Below are positions 49,046 through 60,439 of a stretch of DNA of 64,000 nucleotides, piece after piece (within the stretch, counting starts at the first letter, position 1; each line of letters begins with the position of its first letter). The position numbers were made by a program, and so were the translations under genes. This DNA is from Congeria kusceri (lineage: Eukaryota; Mollusca; Bivalvia; Myida; Dreissenidae). The notes below the pieces were generated by a model, which did no database searches, was not told where the DNA came from, and worked only from the letters and a program-made list of their open reading frames with translations. The stretch covers positions 186,001 to 250,000 of the forward strand of contig JAPFQT010000035.1 of the NCBI GenBank assembly GCA_027627225.1, in the 5' to 3' direction.

Positions 49046-50900
49046 CTAACGATGTCCTTTTAGAACATTATGACAAATTTCAATCTTTTCAATTAGTCAA
49101 TATCCACAGAACTTTCATTCATTTCTTTCATATAACACTCATCACCAATGTTCTTGAACCTTAAAACAAGCAGAAGTAGAAACACAACTGCACTTACGGT
49201 TGCTAAGGCTAAAAAAAAATAATGATTTGTTTCTCAGTCACTTTTCCGCAAAATCAAGAGCGAGGGCGGGCTTTTATTTGATCGAAGTATTTTTTTTTAC
49301 TGTTTTGCTCCTACTCTTTTCTATTGGCACTATGTAATGGCTTATTAAAACGGGTAAATAAGTACAGATTAAAGACAATTTATAGTTTTAACAACAGCAG
49401 AAGTATCCCTTTTAGTAAAATTCTAAATATAGATTTATTAATTACTCATGTTACAAACGGTCATTTAAGCAAGCAGACGTATAAAGGCAATCAATTTGAA
49501 TGCTCATATTTAACATAAGTGCCTTTAAATTGATACACCACCAGCATTAATGTACTTCTATTTATAGAATTAAACTTTTCGTAATTCATATTTTAATAAC
49601 TGTCAAAACAAAATGATTTTTTTTCCAATAAATCACCAACAATTCCTGGAAATGAAACCCCTAGTATACTGCAAGACTTGTCAGTGCGGCTGGAATTTTC
49701 GTTTGTTTCGTTTGCAAGAGTATCTACGAAAAAAGAGTTGAAATCAACACATAGACCATATTTACAAAGGTTCCGAATCGGATATGACATGTTTCAAATA
49801 ATAAATTGAGATTTACAGATTATTTCACAGTGTGTGTATATCCGATTATATTACATCCGACAGGAAGAAAGTGATTTGAAATACCAAAATCTACCTATAC
49901 ATGTGAGGCTTCTTCCTCAATGTTAAAATGCGGATTCGTGTCAAGCCGCTGTCAATGAAATCTAATTTAAAACATCGTATCGTAGAAATAGTTCTGGGAA
50001 CGTTTATACGGCGTTTATCAGTCTGAAATCTGTTTCTTATTTACGAAAGGCATTTAAACTTTCTTTGTTCAGAAGCACTTGCTACGAACGGAGTATACAA
50101 TTATAATGAACATGCTGGTTTACTTCCGAGTTATCACCAGTTATCGCAGACAGGAAATAGACGATAGTAAGTTACCAAAACGCTATGATTGCACCGATTT
50201 CAATGCGATTTTTATTTTGATTGGTTACATGCCAATTACAAAAAAAAATCTGCAAAGTTATCTTTTTCTTAACATATTTCTGGACAGCTACTTTAAAACC
50301 CGATCACGATCGACCAAAAATAGTAAATAAAAATTATTTTGGCATTAAATGAAATTCGTACCTGAGAAACAAATCATTAACTTTTTTAGCCTAAGTTACT
50401 TTCAGATGCAATACTTTTCACGGAATTATTTCTTATAACAAAATGAAGCACCTAAGTGCACATTCAAATAATTGTGTTTACTTTGTGGAACAAGCGCTAT
50501 TACATCGCAATGTAATCATAGAAACACAATCACAACTTGATTGTTGCTGTCACACATTAAACACATTCTCGACATGCCTCGTTAAGGACACGTTTATGTT
50601 TCCATCCGTCAACCAGTACAACACCTTCTGAAACATCTCATCAATTAATTCAACATTTCGTATTTCGTGGCAAATCAAAAGAGTGCTATACAGCAGAAAG
50701 TGGAAAACACGTCGTTGCGAAAACTGAATATTTATGTACATACCTATATTGATATAGATATAGGGAAAATGTATTGTTCACATGTATTATTGCCCCCAAC
50801 GCGAAATACCGTTGTATAAGCTTTTTTCTAGTTTATATTAAGTTCATGAAAACGACTACTAATAAAACGTGACTGTCATCAGATATCAGAAAAGGTGCGT
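49046..50900. other. AT-rich DNA, nothing assigned
   Basis: Possibly single-copy. Open frames are all below 85 codons and show no domain or splice context that I can support. Confidence 0.35.
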
Positions 50901-50902
50901 AG

Positions 50903-51438
50903 TTAAAGGGACTATGTCAGCGACAAATGTGTTTCCTATTGTACTATAAATGATATTAGATTATAAAAATACGCTATACTAAGGCATTCATATTAAATAA
51001 ATAATAAATAATATAATACATTGTAAGATATTAGATAAAAAAAAACAATCAGCAAAAATGTTTGAAAAAAATAAAACCCCAAACGGGTATCGAACTCACG
51101 ACTTAGGAGCCATACGAAGAAATGACAGTGGACAGCGCTTTAACCAGCTCCACAATTCTGCTTTGTAACGAAATATGTGTATGCTGTGTAAAGAAATATG
51201 TGTAAACTATGTTTATACAAACTCCTCACAATTCTGAACGTCAAAATGTAAACTGGAAAAGGGCCAAGCAAACACGATCCATATTATAAACTGATTTTTA
51301 TTTAGACTGCGAAAACTCTTTTCCCATAATGTGTACCTTATTTTAACCGTTATTATATGCCATTGTTAATATCTTAATTCAAGATTTAACAAAACAATTG
51401 CCCTGTTGAGGCCCTTTTCGTTGACATAGTCCCTTTTA
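50903..51438. mobile_element. TTAA-ended inverted-repeat element carrying a tRNA-like sequence, copy 2
   Basis: Left TTAAAGGGACTATGTCAGCGA, right TTGACATAGTCCCTTTTA: inverted ends of about 17 bp. The outer right TTAA has decayed to TTTA. A tRNA-like stretch lies on the minus strand (51076-51152). Confidence 0.82.
51076..51152 (-). tRNA. Degraded tRNA-like sequence
   Basis: On the minus strand: AGCTGGTTAAAGCGCTGTCC (D-arm/A-box-like, of a Val/Lys style) and GTGAGTTCGATACCCG (B-box-like). The stems are poor; no anticodon can be assigned. Confidence 0.35.
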
Positions 51439-51529
51439 TTTGGGAATTTTCAACACACACATGTTAGATTAATGGAGTAACATTATTTTCTGTACACAGT
51501 TATATCATTTATAACCAGCAACATATCGG

Positions 51530-52088
51530 TAAGGCCGCTTTTCCATAATGTCCGCATCCGCATTGCACAAATCCGCATGTCTTCAGTCCGTACTGTATCC
51601 GCAAAGTGCATCCGCAAAAGCCGTCCGCAAGAAATCGCGCGATGAGCGATTTTATGCGGATGCGGACGATATGATATCTAACTTGTTAGTTAAACAAATG
51701 GCTGTTAAACATTAAACATTGGGAAAATATAAAAATAGTCTAGATACACCTTGATAACTCAACATAAGACTCATTGAGTACAATAAATCGGTAATAACGG
51801 GTAACCTTTAAATGAGTTATTACTGACGCTGTAGATATAACTGTTAAATTCTTTATTTTGTTAACATCCACCACCTGTGAATGTGTTCGCATACTGCGAT
51901 AAAATATTTGCAGCCGACTTAATTAAATATGTTTATATTCTTCAAACGCAGGCTTCTAAACTCTTTGAAAATCAGCACAAAACTCAAATATTCCACGATA
52001 TAAGCGGATGCACAGAAAAGCGCCTTCCGCATATAATAATGAGGATACGGACACACTTGCGGATGCGGACATATTTAAAAGCGGCCTA
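51530..52088. mobile_element. TA-flanked MITE, AGGCCGCTTTT ends
   Basis: Left TAAGGCCGCTTTTCC..ATGTCCGCATCCGCA, right TGCGGATGCGGACAT..AAAAGCGGCCTA: inverted ends of about 32 bp with a small gap, flanked by TA. Inner sequence is AT-rich with CCGCATCCGCA near both ends. No transposase; non-autonomous. Confidence 0.88.
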
Positions 52089-52357
52089 ATACAAAATTCT
52101 GGAAAAATCATCATAATGTTCCTCTTGGGCTTGGTCTGTGGCGCGACATCTATTAATAGAATGGGTCAAAGCGCTTTGTTTACGCCCAAGACCACCATGG
52201 AATTCACGATATCCTCATGCACAGTGTACATGTACATTTTGCGTCAGCTTGCAGCATCGATCGATAAATTACGATGAGCTAGAGGAAACCGTGAAATGCG
52301 TGGTTTACAATTGATGCAATTTGAAAATCGAAAAATCGGGGCGGGATTCACAAAAGC

Positions 52358-52420
52358 ACCTGAAATATATCATAATTTAACAAGAGATACCTGAAATATA
52401 TCATAATTTAACAAGAGATG
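52358..52420. repeat. Tandem copy of the element's hairpin-side end
   Basis: ACCTGAAATATATCATAATT followed by TAACAAGAGAT occurs twice back to back, so two ACAAGAG ends stand 31-32 bases apart. Only the second is followed by the hairpin. Confidence 0.85.
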
Positions 52421-53266
52421 TTTGTAAAACATGTAATACCCTCGACTTGCAGCCAAGTGGCGAATATGTGCAATTGTTAAGATTTTTTTTAATATGCAAT
52501 CCCAAGCGAGTTCTCGATATATGATATCTATGTATGAAGTTTCATGAAAATATCTCGATGCGTTCTCAAGTTATTGAGCGGAAATGGTTTTGCTATTTTT
52601 AGTAACGATGACCTTGACCTTGACCCCACCCACCCCACATGCAATCCCAAGCGAGGTCTCGATGTCAGGTATCTATGTATAAAGTTTCATTAAAATATCT
52701 CAATGCGTTCTCAAGTTATTGAGCGGAAACCGTTTTTCTATTTATAGTCACGGTGACCTTGACCCCACCCACCCCATATGCAATCCCAAGCGAGGTCTCA
52801 ATATAAGGTATCTATGGATGAAGTTTCATTAAAATATCTCAATGCGTTCTCAAGTTATTGAGGGGAATCGTTTTTCCATTTTTAGTAACGGTGACCTTGA
52901 CCTTGACCCCACACACACCATATGCAATCCCAAGCGAGGTCTCGATGTAAGGTATCTATGTATAAAGTTTCATTAAAATATCCCAATGCGTTCTCAAGTT
53001 ATTGAGGGGAAACCGTTTTTCTATTTTTAGCAACGGGTACCTTGACCTTTGACCTGTTGACCTCAAAATATATAGGCTTTCTTTCCTCCCAAGTAACTAG
53101 CGTACCAACTTTCATGATCGTAGGACAAAGCGTTTTCAAGATATAGTGCAGAAACGAAATGGTCTACGGACAGACCTACCGACCGACCGACCGACCGACC
53201 TACCGACCGACCGACAGGTGCAAAGCATGATACCCCCACTTCTTCGAATGGGGGGCATAATAATAG
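52411..53266 (-). mobile_element. Hairpin-ended ACAAGAG element, ATGTTT family
   Basis: ACAAGAG (52411-52417) then hairpin ATGTTT-GTA-AAACAT (52418-52432). It holds four units of about 142 bp (CAATCCCAAGCGAG at about 52498, 52641, 52782, 52926; GTTCTCAAGTTATTGAG; TGACCTTGACC). It ends with a CCGA microsatellite (53170-53212) and CTTCGAATGGGGGGCATAAT. Same architecture as the other two ACAAGAG families. Confidence 0.75.
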
Positions 53267-53512
53267 AAGCTCGGGCGAAACTCATAAATCTCCTGAGAAA
53301 GATAATAATTTAGGATACAAAAGTAAATCTTAAGATAAAGTTTTATGTGAAATGAAAATAAAAAAGTAGCATTTGTCACTGTTTTACTAGAATAAACAAT
53401 TCAAACTCGAGCTATAATTGAAATGGTCACAGAATTTACGGTTTACGGGTAGATTTTACGATTTTAAGACATTGACTTAACATGTTCACTAAAAAGCTGT
53501 ATGAGTACATGC

Positions 53513-53900
53513 CCAGACACATAAGGCCAAACAAACAAACGCTTGGTTTCCGCTGATATCTCATACAAAATCTAGGAGGGAAGGTAAAATATAACTATTT
53601 TTGTCATTAACTATTTTTTTCTTCGCCGCATATTCACCACGCAGTTGAAGTATATCGGAATGCATGTAAAATGTTTAAATGCCTCCCAACAAAGAAACTG
53701 TACCTTAACTATAAATAAGGTCATAGAAAAAGAGATTTCTAGCAAGAAACGTATAATATAAGAGAAAACTGCCGAAAATCAGAAAAACTTAATGATTGAT
53801 AGGAAAAAAATATTTTGGGGTCGGCGGAAAAAATAGGCTGGGGGAGGGGGGGGGGGAGGGGGCGGGCAAGCGGAAATTAATAACTTTTTTACGCTTATTA
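53513..53900. mobile_element. MITE-like element, CTTCCGCTTAC family, copy 2
   Basis: Ends GGTTTCCGCTGAT and GCAAGCGGAAAT. The body matches 29336-29690, with an added G-rich tract (53838-53867). Confidence 0.78.
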
Positions 53901-54009
53901 CTTGCTCAGATATCGCTGTGACCTGTGTTATTCTTGTTATTGTTTCACGTAGATTCATGTTAACGCCTATGCTACAATTACTCGTTCAACTTGTAAGCTA
54001 TTATATTTA

Positions 54010-54580
54010 AGAAATAATTTTCGATTTATCGTTGTTTAGTGGCCACTAAACAACGATTTGGAGTTCTGATGCATAGGAATTTAACCACGAGGCCGTTAGC
54101 CCAATTGGTTTAATAGCCACGCATCGGAACAACAAAGAGTTGTTTATTGGCCAATAAACAACGATAATGCAACAATTATTTCGATTCTCACATGATATCA
54201 TTACAATTGCAAAATTATTTGTCATATCATGTGAGAATCGAAATAATTTTCGCATTATCGTCGTTAAGCGGCCAATAAACAACGTTTTTGAGTTCTGATG
54301 CGTAGGAATTTAACCACGAGGTCGTTGGCCCGATTGTTTTAATAGCCACGCATCAGAACGACAAAGAGTTGTTTATTGGCCAATAAACAACGATAACGCG
54401 AATATTATTTCGATTATCACATGATATGACAAACAAATTTGCAATTGTAATGATCACTACATTTTAATATGCTCCGCTCACAATCGGGACTACTTTTTAC
54501 TTCGTTTATTGCGGGGTAGTTTAACAACGATAATTTTGTTCCTTGACTATAGAAAAAAATCAGCAAGAATCATGTTAGAA
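54010..54580. mobile_element. Large foldback element (double copy)
   Basis: Two copies of the family in a row. Each has perfect 24-bp palindromes GTTGTTTATTGG|CCAATAAACAAC (54139-54162 and 54368-54391). A 25-bp perfect inverted pair, AATTATTTCGATTCTCACAT.. (54174-54198) and its complement (54222-54246), joins the copies. The stretch 54225-54425 as a whole is close to one long hairpin centred near 54328. Confidence 0.85.
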
Positions 54581-54918
54581 TTCAAATTGATGATAGGACA
54601 GAAGTCAGTGAATGACATGCTTTGTAAAATCGCGCCTGTTTTACATGGTGCAGTTAAATAATACATGATAAATACAACTTTAATTATTCATGTAAGAATA
54701 ACGCAGTCAGTTGGATTTTTTTCTTTATATTAATAAGCAATATAACATTAAATTGCTACTACTGATCGATTTAAAAAAGTAAGTATATGTTACCGTGTGC
54801 CAGATTTTCGACATTTTCAGGTCGAATAAAATATATTAAACACCCGTACCACTTTGAAAAACGTTACACGTAACAACAATGTTTCAAAGTTAAAACTGAC
54901 CCAAACATGACTGGGAAT

Positions 54919-55157
54919 ACCAACCCGTTCTTAGACTTAAAAATAAAGAGCAGACTTAGACTCAAGAAAATATACTTCTGCTTTTGCAAATATTCTGGGT
55001 CCCAATGTTGCTTATGTCCTAACAACTCGTTCTAAATAAAGAATGCTGTAATTAGAGTCGATGATACCAAGTAAGATTCAAATTTACAGCGCTCTTAGAC
55101 AGAACAGTTTCAAGAATATTCTTTATTGTAAGTCTTAAGTCTAAGAATAGGTTGGTG
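54919..55157. mobile_element. MITE with TTCTTAGACTTAA ends
   Basis: Left ACCAACCCGTTCTTAGACTTAA, right TTAAGTCTAAGAATAGGTTGG. No coding frame. Related sequence is at 21440-22070. Exact ends are uncertain by a few bases. Confidence 0.78.
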
Positions 55158-55584
55158 AATACGGGCCCAAATCAGATGTCAATGTTTACAGCATTTGCAC
55201 TTTGTTGCGCTTCAATTTAGCAAAGTCTGGATCATATTCGACATATGTTCCATATATCTTGCAAACATAGTCCTAGTTTATAATTGTTGTTATAAAATAA
55301 TCTACATTTATATTAAAACGAACGAAAAAAGTCCCTCAACAACCGATGCATGCCTCAGCAAATTCAGATCGCTAACGTTTAATTCACACAGACCAGCATT
55401 TAGTCTTTTAAAATGTTCTGACACAATAAAGAAATACTACGGTATGTCAAAAATTAACATTAAATTAAATTTTCAATAGCTCATTCTAAATTTTGTTTTA
55501 TTTTTCTGAATTTATACAAAACTTCCACAAAAATACGCTTAGAATATGACCAGCCTCTAAATGCTGCTATTTACAATGACTGTC

Positions 55585-55687
55585 GGCAGACACACGGTTG
55601 CGCTCATCGGCCGACACACGGTTGCCTACATCGGTCGACACACGGTTAGCTTTCGTCGGCGGACAAACCTCGCGTTCATCGACGGCA
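55585..55687. repeat. Short 24-bp repeat (GACACACGGTTGC..CATCGGCC)
   Basis: About four diverged units with GACACACGGTT and CATCGGCC/GTCGGCG. Confidence 0.75.
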
Positions 55688-56072
55688 TATAACCATCTTT
55701 AAAACAAATATTATTATGGAATTCAATCAAATTAGTGAATTTGCCGGTTAATGGCTCACCCGTGCGTTTGTGTTACGATGCGCAGTCAAATGTAATTTAA
55801 ATAATCCAAGACAGTTTAATACTATGACATACTACAACATAATATTTACACCGCTTATGAAATGTCTCAATACATTAAAACGGCAAACTATCAAATTATA
55901 CGTCAACTCTCAAATGTAAGAACACACGTTTTTTGCCACGTGTTTATACATGAAATGCTTACAAAACAAAATTAAATGAATACCGATTTTAGTAGTACCC
56001 TACATATCCGTTGACGTTTGTTCATTAATAAAAACCAAATTTGCGTCTAACATTTCAGGAAGCATGAGCGTT

Positions 56073-56447
56073 TTATCTACAGCTGAGGACGACAGCAATA
56101 ATTCGTGATGAATTCAACGCTACCGGAAGTGTAACAGGCCGCTGCAAGACAACCGCGAAGGAAGTTACCATCCCTGAACAAGTCACGGCGGTACGTAGAC
56201 GATGACTTAAATATGGCATATGGCCGAAATTGAGGGTACAATTTACGGCGAGACACCGTGCATTGCGGTGGATCTGGATTAGACAACATGTTTGACGTTC
56301 CATGGCCGACTAGGCTAACGTTGTCAATGTCAATAATGTCAATAATTCCAGCTATGACGACAGAGCGCGTCATTGTTTTATTGCCAAATGCTGTTTTCAC
56401 GACCGAGTAAGTAAGCGGGTGGTTCCATGAATCGCTACATAATACAA
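56073..56447 (-). other. Candidate exon, unknown product
   Basis: The minus strand is open from the edge of a MITE (about 56447) to a stop at 56073-56075, about 124 codons, without repeats and with mixed codon content. It includes the stretches LCSDSWNHPLTYSVVKTAFG and RPYAIFKSSSTYRRDLF. I see no known domain, no signal peptide and no firm splice site (CCCCAG before TTGTATTATG could be an acceptor). It may be a chance frame. Confidence 0.2.
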
Positions 56448-56449
56448 CT

Positions 56450-56692
56450 GGGGCCGTATCACCGAAACATCTTAAGTTTAACTGAATTGAATATGTTCAC
56501 TTCGGTTTAAATTTATGTTATCTAATAGTTCTACTAGTATAATATGTGATTTACAGTTACGTGAACACGATTCATTTATTCAGTTTACAGTAAATTTACA
56601 CTATGCAAAATGTCAAATTCAATTTCAATAAAATGTTGATTTTAAAGTTATGGATAAGATTTTACTCAAGATGTTCCTGGAAAACAGCCCCT
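56450..56692. mobile_element. MITE, GGGGCCGTAT family
   Basis: Left GGGGCCGTATCACCGAAACA, right reverse complement CAGGGGCTGTTTTCCAGGAACATCTTGAG. Single ends of relatives occur in blocks A and B (GGCCGTATTCCAGAAACA at about 9352 and 19517). Confidence 0.75.
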
Positions 56693-57420
56693 GAACGCGT
56701 AATTTGTTAACGTAAACTTTAAACGCAGTACGTTATCAACGGGGAGTTTTCAAACAAAACCTTTTACCATGAACTAGAAAGGAAAACTGAAGTATGATTA
56801 TCGCGCGCCACACTGCTCCGTGTCACGGGGGCAACACGGCATGCTACAGAACAGCCGCGTTCCTAAGACTGCAGACCATAGTCCAGTCGGTCAGGTTTGG
56901 GTGAGTTGGGAAGGCGGGTTGGATCAATGTTTGGGGTGAGTATGGAATAACCTGTAAAAACCGGCAGCAGACCGCCGGCAAGCGCGGAACATCCTCACAC
57001 GGCGGTTTATGCACAAAACAGCATCAATAAAACAAAGTATCGTGTCCAATCTACATTAATAACTTGATGTAGAACAGTTGAGTAATGTAATGTAGGGAAG
57101 TAAATTTGCAATTCTTACTGCATGCAGTGCCCTAAATTAAATCCTTCAACGACAACCGGTCCGAGCGAAAAGTCTCGGACCTACGGACACCCATTAAGAA
57201 CGAACCCTGACAACAACAACAACAACAACAGCCAAACCAGCACATTAATAATGCACACAAGAATGTGAAAACCTGCAGTAGCGCTGAATATATTGATACT
57301 GAAACACGTAACAAATGTAATTTCGGATGTTGCAAGATTTCTTAGGGTTTGATGGACGCTTTTAAACGGACATCATACTTGGTTGTTTTTAACATAACAC
57401 CTGAACAGGGCGAAATACAC
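56693..57420. other. Unassigned DNA
   Basis: A GC-richer patch at 56800-56990 without a gene that I recognise, and a (CAA)n microsatellite at 57209-57230. Confidence 0.4.
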
Positions 57421-57432
57421 CAAATTAAACTT

Positions 57433-57622
57433 TGAAATTCACAGTGGCATAATTGATATGGTGTCCAACCTGCAATTTGGAATTTGGGAGCTCATGAGTT
57501 TGAATCGTACTCGGGAAGCGTTGACATGACCATAAGACACAAGTTTGGGTTCTTCCCAGGGAATGGACTCGACAGTGTCAATTAGCTAGCTTTCAACACA
57601 ATCGCGCTTAAATAAAAAAGGT
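57433..57622 (+). mobile_element. tRNA-derived SINE with B box
   Basis: A-box-like TGGCATAATTGATATGGTGT, B-box-like GAGTTTGAATCGTACTC, core GGTTCTTCCCAGGGAATGGA, end CGCGCTTAAATAAAAAAG. Flanked by TTAAACTT at 57425-57432 and 57623-57630. Same family as 2476-2653. Confidence 0.85.
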
Positions 57623-57898
57623 TTAAACTTAATACGACATTATAATGAACAATAATGACCAAACATTTGCGAATACGTCCCATGTTGTGACCTTTAATTA
57701 ATTTAATTTAATTTAATTAGGAGTACTTCATATATAAGATGTAAGTTTATAAAATCACGAATAAAATCTATTTCGAGTTCAATCAATAAACGCATAATGT
57801 TTGCAACATATAAATAAATGACATCTCAATTCATCGCAATTTCTGAAAATACTTAAATATTTATAATCAAATATTGTATACAAGATTATAAAGCAATT

Positions 57899-58009
57899 AT
57901 GTCGATATATGGACTATTCAACGACCAATATCGCAACATCACGGTCCGTATCCTGATGATGCTGGCTCAGAAGATAATGCAGGCTTCAGCGAAGGAGCAG
58001 ACAGGGGGG
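57899..58009 (+). other. Candidate coding exon, unknown product
   Basis: ATG followed by 37 codons (MSIYGLFNDQYRNITVRILM, then MLAQKIMQASAKEQTGG) with more GC than the surroundings, ending at GGGG|GTACGTCAG, a fair splice donor. After the donor the DNA becomes AT-rich again. No partner exon or domain was identified. Confidence 0.25.
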
Positions 58010-58680
58010 TACGTCAGTTTATGTATAATTGACTTTTTACCTTTACCTCGTGCATTTTTTTGTAATAGATATGAATTAACCGATCCATTATCTACCTGCA
58101 GGTACCCTTTCGAAACTTTCGAAAATATTGGTCAGAGAAACGTAACATTAGACGTGAAACAATGCCATTTAGAAAATATGTTACGCTTTTTTTTTTTATC
58201 TTTGCGAGCAAAGATTATACCTTGTACAACGTTATACTGAACACGCGCGGGAGTACTTTGAAAGAGTGAACATTGGCAAAGTTCGGAGCGTTTGTGACTT
58301 CGATAACGTCAAGACTTGTTCTGTTCTCGTGTGCCGGCTTGCGCACACACTGTTGTAATTGTCATAGAAATTTAATATATGATTTTATTTTATTGAAATT
58401 TCCACTGTATATACAGGAAATGTTCCGATGTATTGTGTATATATAATCATATATGTAAATTAAAAGATGTTAACGTTATCGCCTCAGTGATATTTATTTT
58501 TGAACAACCCTCGTACATTCATAACGAAATATATGGTTGTGAAAAACAACTTCATTATTTTATTTCCTATATATTTTAATGATTTTGTCTAATACAATCT
58601 TTACAAACAAATGAAAAAAAACTTAGAAACTTGTCCTACATATTTAGGTATATTTTCATATTAAACTAAACGTCACTTAC

Positions 58681-58745
58681 CTTTGCTGGCTTCAACTTCC
58701 CGACACAGTCCACGTTCTTGCCAAGTTTGCAGTTTCACGCTCACA
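58681..58745 (-). other. Possible minus-strand exon end with good splice donor
   Basis: Minus strand reads GCCAGCAAAG|GTAAGTGA, a near-consensus donor. The preceding stretch is open in two frames (one gives CKLGKNVDCVGKLKPAK). No acceptor or neighbouring exon could be fixed. Confidence 0.2.
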
Positions 58746-59129
58746 GATAGTTAGAATTATTAATAACAAATATCTCCATATCGCATTCGTCACAAAAAAA
58801 CAACGTTATTTGCAATTTTCCCCACTGCTTACACTTACACTTGGAGCACTGTTTAGACATATATCATTATGCACGTGCGTAAACAAATTACAAATTTAAG
58901 TCAATAAATACGTAATAATACAAGCACATACCTAAACGAGCACATTTTGCAAGTTTAGAATTACACACCACACGCTTAATCACGTGTACACAACCCATGT
59001 CGTACATAAAACTATAACCGTTACTTTAATTGGTTTTTTAATTTGTGAAGTCTCGTGCAGTTTCAATTGGATTATAACAATAGAACATTTAATCTGGCCT
59101 TGCCAACGTTAAAGGCGCTGTGTCGTGCT

Positions 59130-59300
59130 TTCATCATCTCTATCATAGTGATCATCATCATCATTGTCATCATCGTTATCATCATCATCATCATCTCTAT
59201 CGTCGTGATGATTTTCGTCCTCATTGTCATCATCATGAACGTAATAAATCATCATTATTATCATCATCGTTGCATTCAATGCCATCATCATCATCAGATG
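59130..59300. repeat. Imperfect (TCA)n microsatellite
   Basis: TCATCATCATCATTGTCATC and similar runs. An open frame through it encodes a run of isoleucine and valine, and the opposite strand a run of aspartate; both are artefacts. Confidence 0.92.
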
Positions 59301-60108
59301 CATGCGATGCGTATTCATTCGTCTTCGGACTCCGCGTTCGCTCAGATATGCTTCTTGATCAATAACGTGGTCAAGGTAACGGAATATATACCGACGATGA
59401 CTATCACTAAGATGCCAACTATTGAACACATTCAAACATTTGAAAAACAGATCACTGTGCCACTCGTGAAAGTATAAATTTCTACGATCACTTGTGAATT
59501 AAAATCGATATTTTAAAATTCCAAAGGTGTTAATATTTAGTTTTCGTCACGCAAATAGTTCAATTCACAGTGTTTCAAACACAGATTCTTAATTTAACCT
59601 ATGTTCAACTTAAGTTAACAATAATTAAGTATCCTCATAAATATGGACCCAGGTGTACTCAATACCTTGGTCAAACCTTGAAGATCGGAAGAAGAATGAC
59701 ACAGCTCAAACGACTGCTATCCTGACTGGATTTAAGATAATTTTGGGTTAAAGCACAATTGCACGCGATGCACGTGAAGTGTAAACTTGGCGGGAGTTTG
59801 GCGTGGTCTGTAACATAACTTAAGATTAATTTAAAGTGGCATATCGCAGAAATACAGATGCATATACACGTAATAAACAAAATAGCCAGATTCTCCAATA
59901 AATCTTTCATGCATAAAAAATTACATCTATATTGAAAACATCGATAGAAATAACAGAAATTGGATACACGAAAACCAGTGCTGAAGCTTAAGTATTATAA
60001 GAATTGTGGCCTTCGTTGTCGAACATATCACGTTTAACAACTTCCCAAGTAGCAATGGATTGCTCCAAGTGATTGTGCCTGATCTTCATTATGGAAAAAA
60101 AACGAAAT

Positions 60109-60412
60109 AAGAGTGCTTTGTAGGATCACATTTTTCACACACCTGTGAAGAATAGGATCTCATTTGTCACATTTTTAAGTGCGAATAATGAGATTGGATA
60201 AAAAGGGGTATGCGCGAGGATCACAGAATATAATTTCACTGCATATCAAAAACTGGATGCAATCACAATCTTCACAGAAAATTCGACGAATACAAATGGG
60301 ATGTGTAAAGAATAAAATCTAAATTATCTCACCGGTGAAGAATGAGATCCTATTTTTCAGAGATGTGAAAAATATTATTTATGAAAAATATGGTCCTACA
60401 GTGCTTCATTGG
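60109..60412. mobile_element. MITE, GTAGGATCACATTTTTC ends
   Basis: Left GTGCTTTGTAGGATCACATT.., right reverse complement AAGCACTGTAGGACCATATT... Inner inverted motifs GTGAAGAATAGGATCTCATT and GTGAAGAATGAGATCCTATT add to the fold. No coding frame. Confidence 0.75.
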
Positions 60413-60439
60413 CTAACACCAATATCACATATTGAAACA

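Larger units (their letters stand above)
58020..60100. other. Mostly unassigned AT-rich DNA
   Basis: Holds a weak minus-strand exon candidate (58681-58745) and a TCA microsatellite (59130-59300), listed separately. Nothing else recognised. Confidence 0.35.

Noticed and set aside
54915..55162. GAATAC on both sides of the 54.9-kb MITE as a target duplication
   Set aside because: The outer sequence may itself belong to the element, so the direct repeat is not safe evidence of an insertion footprint.
59055..59477. Open frame with long Ile/Val run that looks like a membrane segment
   Set aside because: It is translation of an imperfect TCA microsatellite.
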